This document shows, piece after piece, positions 4,505 through 6,162 of a stretch of 6,162 nt of DNA (the first letter of the stretch is position 1; the number at the start of each line of letters is the position of its first letter). Location of the stretch: positions 1 to 6,162 of the forward strand of contig CAMZMA010000108.1 of assembly GCA_947311815.1 (NCBI GenBank). The letters run 5' to 3'. The position numbers and the translations under genes were made by a program. Under the pieces are notes generated by a model, which saw nothing but the letters and a program-made list of their open reading frames with translations, searched no databases and had not been told where the DNA came from. Origin of the DNA: an uncultured Flavobacteriaceae bacterium. GTDB taxonomy: Bacteria > Bacteroidota > Bacteroidia > Flavobacteriales > Flavobacteriaceae.

Positions 4505-5449
4505 ATGAATACATCATTATTACACATTACCAACGGAGACACTACTACAAATCTTCTTAAAAAACTAGAATTTACAGGAGAAATAATTACATGGCGAGAA
4601 ATGTTATGTGAAGGAAAAACAACTACTGATGTAGGTAGTGAAAAATTCTGGAAAAATAGGTTTGAGTTTTTAAAAACTTCTTATAAGATTACCAAAAAAA
4701 CTTTTATAGATTATACATTAAAAGAATACAGAAATTTGTGTAATCAAAAACAACAAAAAGAAATTGTGTTGTGGTTTGAGCACGATTTATTTTCTCAAAT
4801 TAATATGATTGCTGTTTTAAATTGGCTAAAAAAACATAGAAAAGGACGAAAAATTTCTTTGATAAATTGTGGTAAAATAGCAGGTTCTAATAAATTATTT
4901 AGCTTTAGCGAATTAACCCCAAAACAACTAAAAGAGCATTATGATCAAAAAGTTACCCTAACGTTAGATGATATTGAATATGCCGATTATATGTGGCAAT
5001 TATACTGTTCAGAGAGTCCGTTGCGATTAGAAACTGTGTATAAATTTAATCCATCATCGCCTTTTATATACCTTTCGGATGCGATAAAAGAACATTTAAA
5101 ACGTTTTCCATCACTTAAAAATGGTTTAAATTTAGTAGAAAATACCATTATTAAAACGGCTTCAGTACAAAGTTTTACAAACAAAAACAACTTGGTAGAA
5201 CAGCTTATTTTAGAGCAACAAACACTAGGTTTTGGCGATACACAATATCAACATAAAATAGCAACATTAAAAAATCTATTTTCTTCTTTTAATCCTGTAA
5301 AATTAAGTAAAACAGGTGTTAAAGTATTAAAAAATCAAACCAATTATTATGCTAATTTACGTTCAGATTTTTCGTACCTTGGGGGTTCAAAAAAATATAG
5401 TTTTTTGTATCAAAATGATGTCGAAAAACTACTTCAAATTACAGCGTAA
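4505..5449 (+). CDS. DUF1835 domain-containing protein
   Basis: This is a 314-residue protein, counted from the ATG at 4505, of unknown function. The DUF1835 region is N-terminal and shows LHITNGDTTT (6-15), WREMLCEG (30-37), VGSEKFW (43-49), LWFEHDLFSQ (89-98) and the middle motif ADYMWQLYCSESP (160-172). H7, D12, E92, H93 and D94 are polar positions that look conserved and could form an active site, but no reaction is established. An in-frame ATG at 4466 would add a 13-residue hydrophobic tail (MKLIRSLFTILFY). Its upstream sequence is more A-rich, which favours it, but family members usually begin close to the HITNGD motif and look cytoplasmic, so 4505 is preferred. The phosphorylase ATG starts immediately after the stop codon, which suggests translational coupling. 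The C-terminal third is less conserved and predicted helical. Confidence 0.85.
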   Translation: MNTSLLHITNGDTTTNLLKKLEFTGEIITWREMLCEGKTTTDVGSEKFWKNRFEFLKTSYKITKKTFIDYTLKEYRNLCNQKQQKEIVLWFEHDLFSQINMIAVLNWLKKHRKGRKISLINCGKIAGSNKLFSFSELTPKQLKEHYDQKVTLTLDDIEYADYMWQLYCSESPLRLETVYKFNPSSPFIYLSDAIKEHLKRFPSLKNGLNLVENTIIKTASVQSFTNKNNLVEQLILEQQTLGFGDTQYQHKIATLKNLFSSFNPVKLSKTGVKVLKNQTNYYANLRSDFSYLGGSKKYSFLYQNDVEKLLQITA

Positions 5450-6162
5450 ATGAGTATAAAATCATCAGAATTAATCTTAAATCCAGACGGAAGCGTTTAT
5501 CATTTAAATTTAAGACCAGAACATATTGCTACAGATATTATTTTTGTTGGCGATCAAGATAGAGTAGGTAAAATTACACAACACTTTGACAAAGTAGAAT
5601 TTACAACTCAAAAAAGAGAGTTTAAAACCAGTACAGGAATCTATAAAGGCAAACGAATTTCGGTAATATCAACAGGTATTGGACCTGATAATATTGATAT
5701 TGTTATGAACGAGTTAGATGCGTTGGTAAATATCGATTTAGAAAAAAGAACTCCTAAAAAAGAGCACACACAATTAAACATTGTTCGCATAGGAACTTCT
5801 GGATCTTTACAAAAAGACATTCCTGTTGATAGTTTTGTGTTGGCAAAATTTGGTTTGGGTTTAGACGGGATGTTACATTCTTACGATTGCGAGCATGTTT
5901 TAGAAAAAAATATTGAAGACGCTTTTATTTCTCATACAAATTGGTGTTCAAGAAAAGCAAGACCTTATGTGGTAAAAAATAGTGCAACTCTTCAAAAAAG
6001 ATTAGAAAGCAACAAGGTTTTTATCGGTTTTACCGCAACAGCAGGTGGTTTTTATGGCCCACAAGGAAGAGTTTTACGTTTGCCTTTGCAAGATGCAAGT
6101 TTAAATAGTAATATGGATACTTTTAACTACCAAGGTACTACAATCACCAATTTAGAAATGGA
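5450..6162 (+). CDS. Nucleoside phosphorylase (uridine/purine nucleoside phosphorylase family), 3'-truncated
   Basis: The reading frame starts at ATG 5450, directly after the TAA of the previous gene, and is still open at the window edge after 237 complete codons. Family members reversibly split nucleosides with phosphate to give a free base and ribose 1-phosphate, for cytoplasmic nucleoside salvage. Family motifs visible in order are FVGDQDRV (32-39, equivalent to the GDxxR phosphate loop), STGIGPDN (74-81), VRIGTSGS (112-119, with phosphate-binding R113 and T116) and ITNLEM (232-237). The last is the start of the Glu-Met-Glu ribose-binding motif, cut at the edge. Full-length members run to roughly 280-300 residues, so about 50 residues should lie outside. 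Base specificity cannot be set because the remaining determinants are missing; uridine-type activity is the more likely guess. Confidence 0.9.
   Translation, partial: MSIKSSELILNPDGSVYHLNLRPEHIATDIIFVGDQDRVGKITQHFDKVEFTTQKREFKTSTGIYKGKRISVISTGIGPDNIDIVMNELDALVNIDLEKRTPKKEHTQLNIVRIGTSGSLQKDIPVDSFVLAKFGLGLDGMLHSYDCEHVLEKNIEDAFISHTNWCSRKARPYVVKNSATLQKRLESNKVFIGFTATAGGFYGPQGRVLRLPLQDASLNSNMDTFNYQGTTITNLEM

Noticed and set aside
4987..5190. Antisense open frame inside the DUF1835 gene.
   Set aside because: It overlaps a conserved coding region and has no independent evidence.

Overview
This AT-rich window looks like chromosomal DNA of a marine-type Flavobacteriaceae bacterium (Bacteroidota). The reasons are the low GC content, A-rich rather than Shine-Dalgarno-type translation start regions, matches to the Bacteroidota promoter element TAnnTTTG, a lipoprotein with a Flavobacteriia-style surface-export signal, and the gene set itself (RlmD, DUF6452, DUF6048, IPNS-like oxygenase, SUI1, DUF1835, nucleoside phosphorylase). 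All seven recognisable genes lie on the + strand.

Layout. Positions 1-424 hold no recognisable protein gene. They contain a good promoter (TTG, 17-nt spacer, TAATTTTG, 49-76), a strong intrinsic terminator hairpin (154-187) about 75-105 nt downstream of the expected transcription start, an inverted repeat (353-379), and a TATTTTTG box that ends only 4 nt before the rlmD start codon. Genes 1-3 (425-3006) are packed head to tail: rlmD (23S rRNA m5U1939 methyltransferase), then after 1 nt a DUF6452 lipoprotein, whose end overlaps the start of a DUF6048 outer-membrane barrel-like protein. A hairpin with a T-run overlaps the stop codon of the last gene and probably ends this unit.

The second block starts at 3062 with an Fe(II)/2-oxoglutarate-type oxygenase of the isopenicillin N synthase superfamily. 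It is followed by an eIF1/SUI1 (YciH-type) translation factor at 4089, a DUF1835 protein at about 4505, and a nucleoside phosphorylase whose ATG directly abuts the DUF1835 stop codon and which runs off the right edge of the window. The gaps before the oxygenase and before the SUI1 gene each carry a pair of degenerate TAnnTTT(A/T) boxes repeated at a 16-nt period.

How the genes fit together. rlmD and SUI1 relate to ribosomes and translation, and the phosphorylase to nucleoside salvage. The DUF6452 and DUF6048 proteins look like a cell-envelope pair of unknown function that shares a transcript with rlmD. There is no sign of a mobile element, CRISPR array, phage or defence system. The most interesting items are the promoter, short ORF and terminator unit at 49-187, the apparently near-leaderless rlmD transcript, and the predicted surface lipoprotein/outer-membrane pair. 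No wholly new system can be claimed from the sequence alone.
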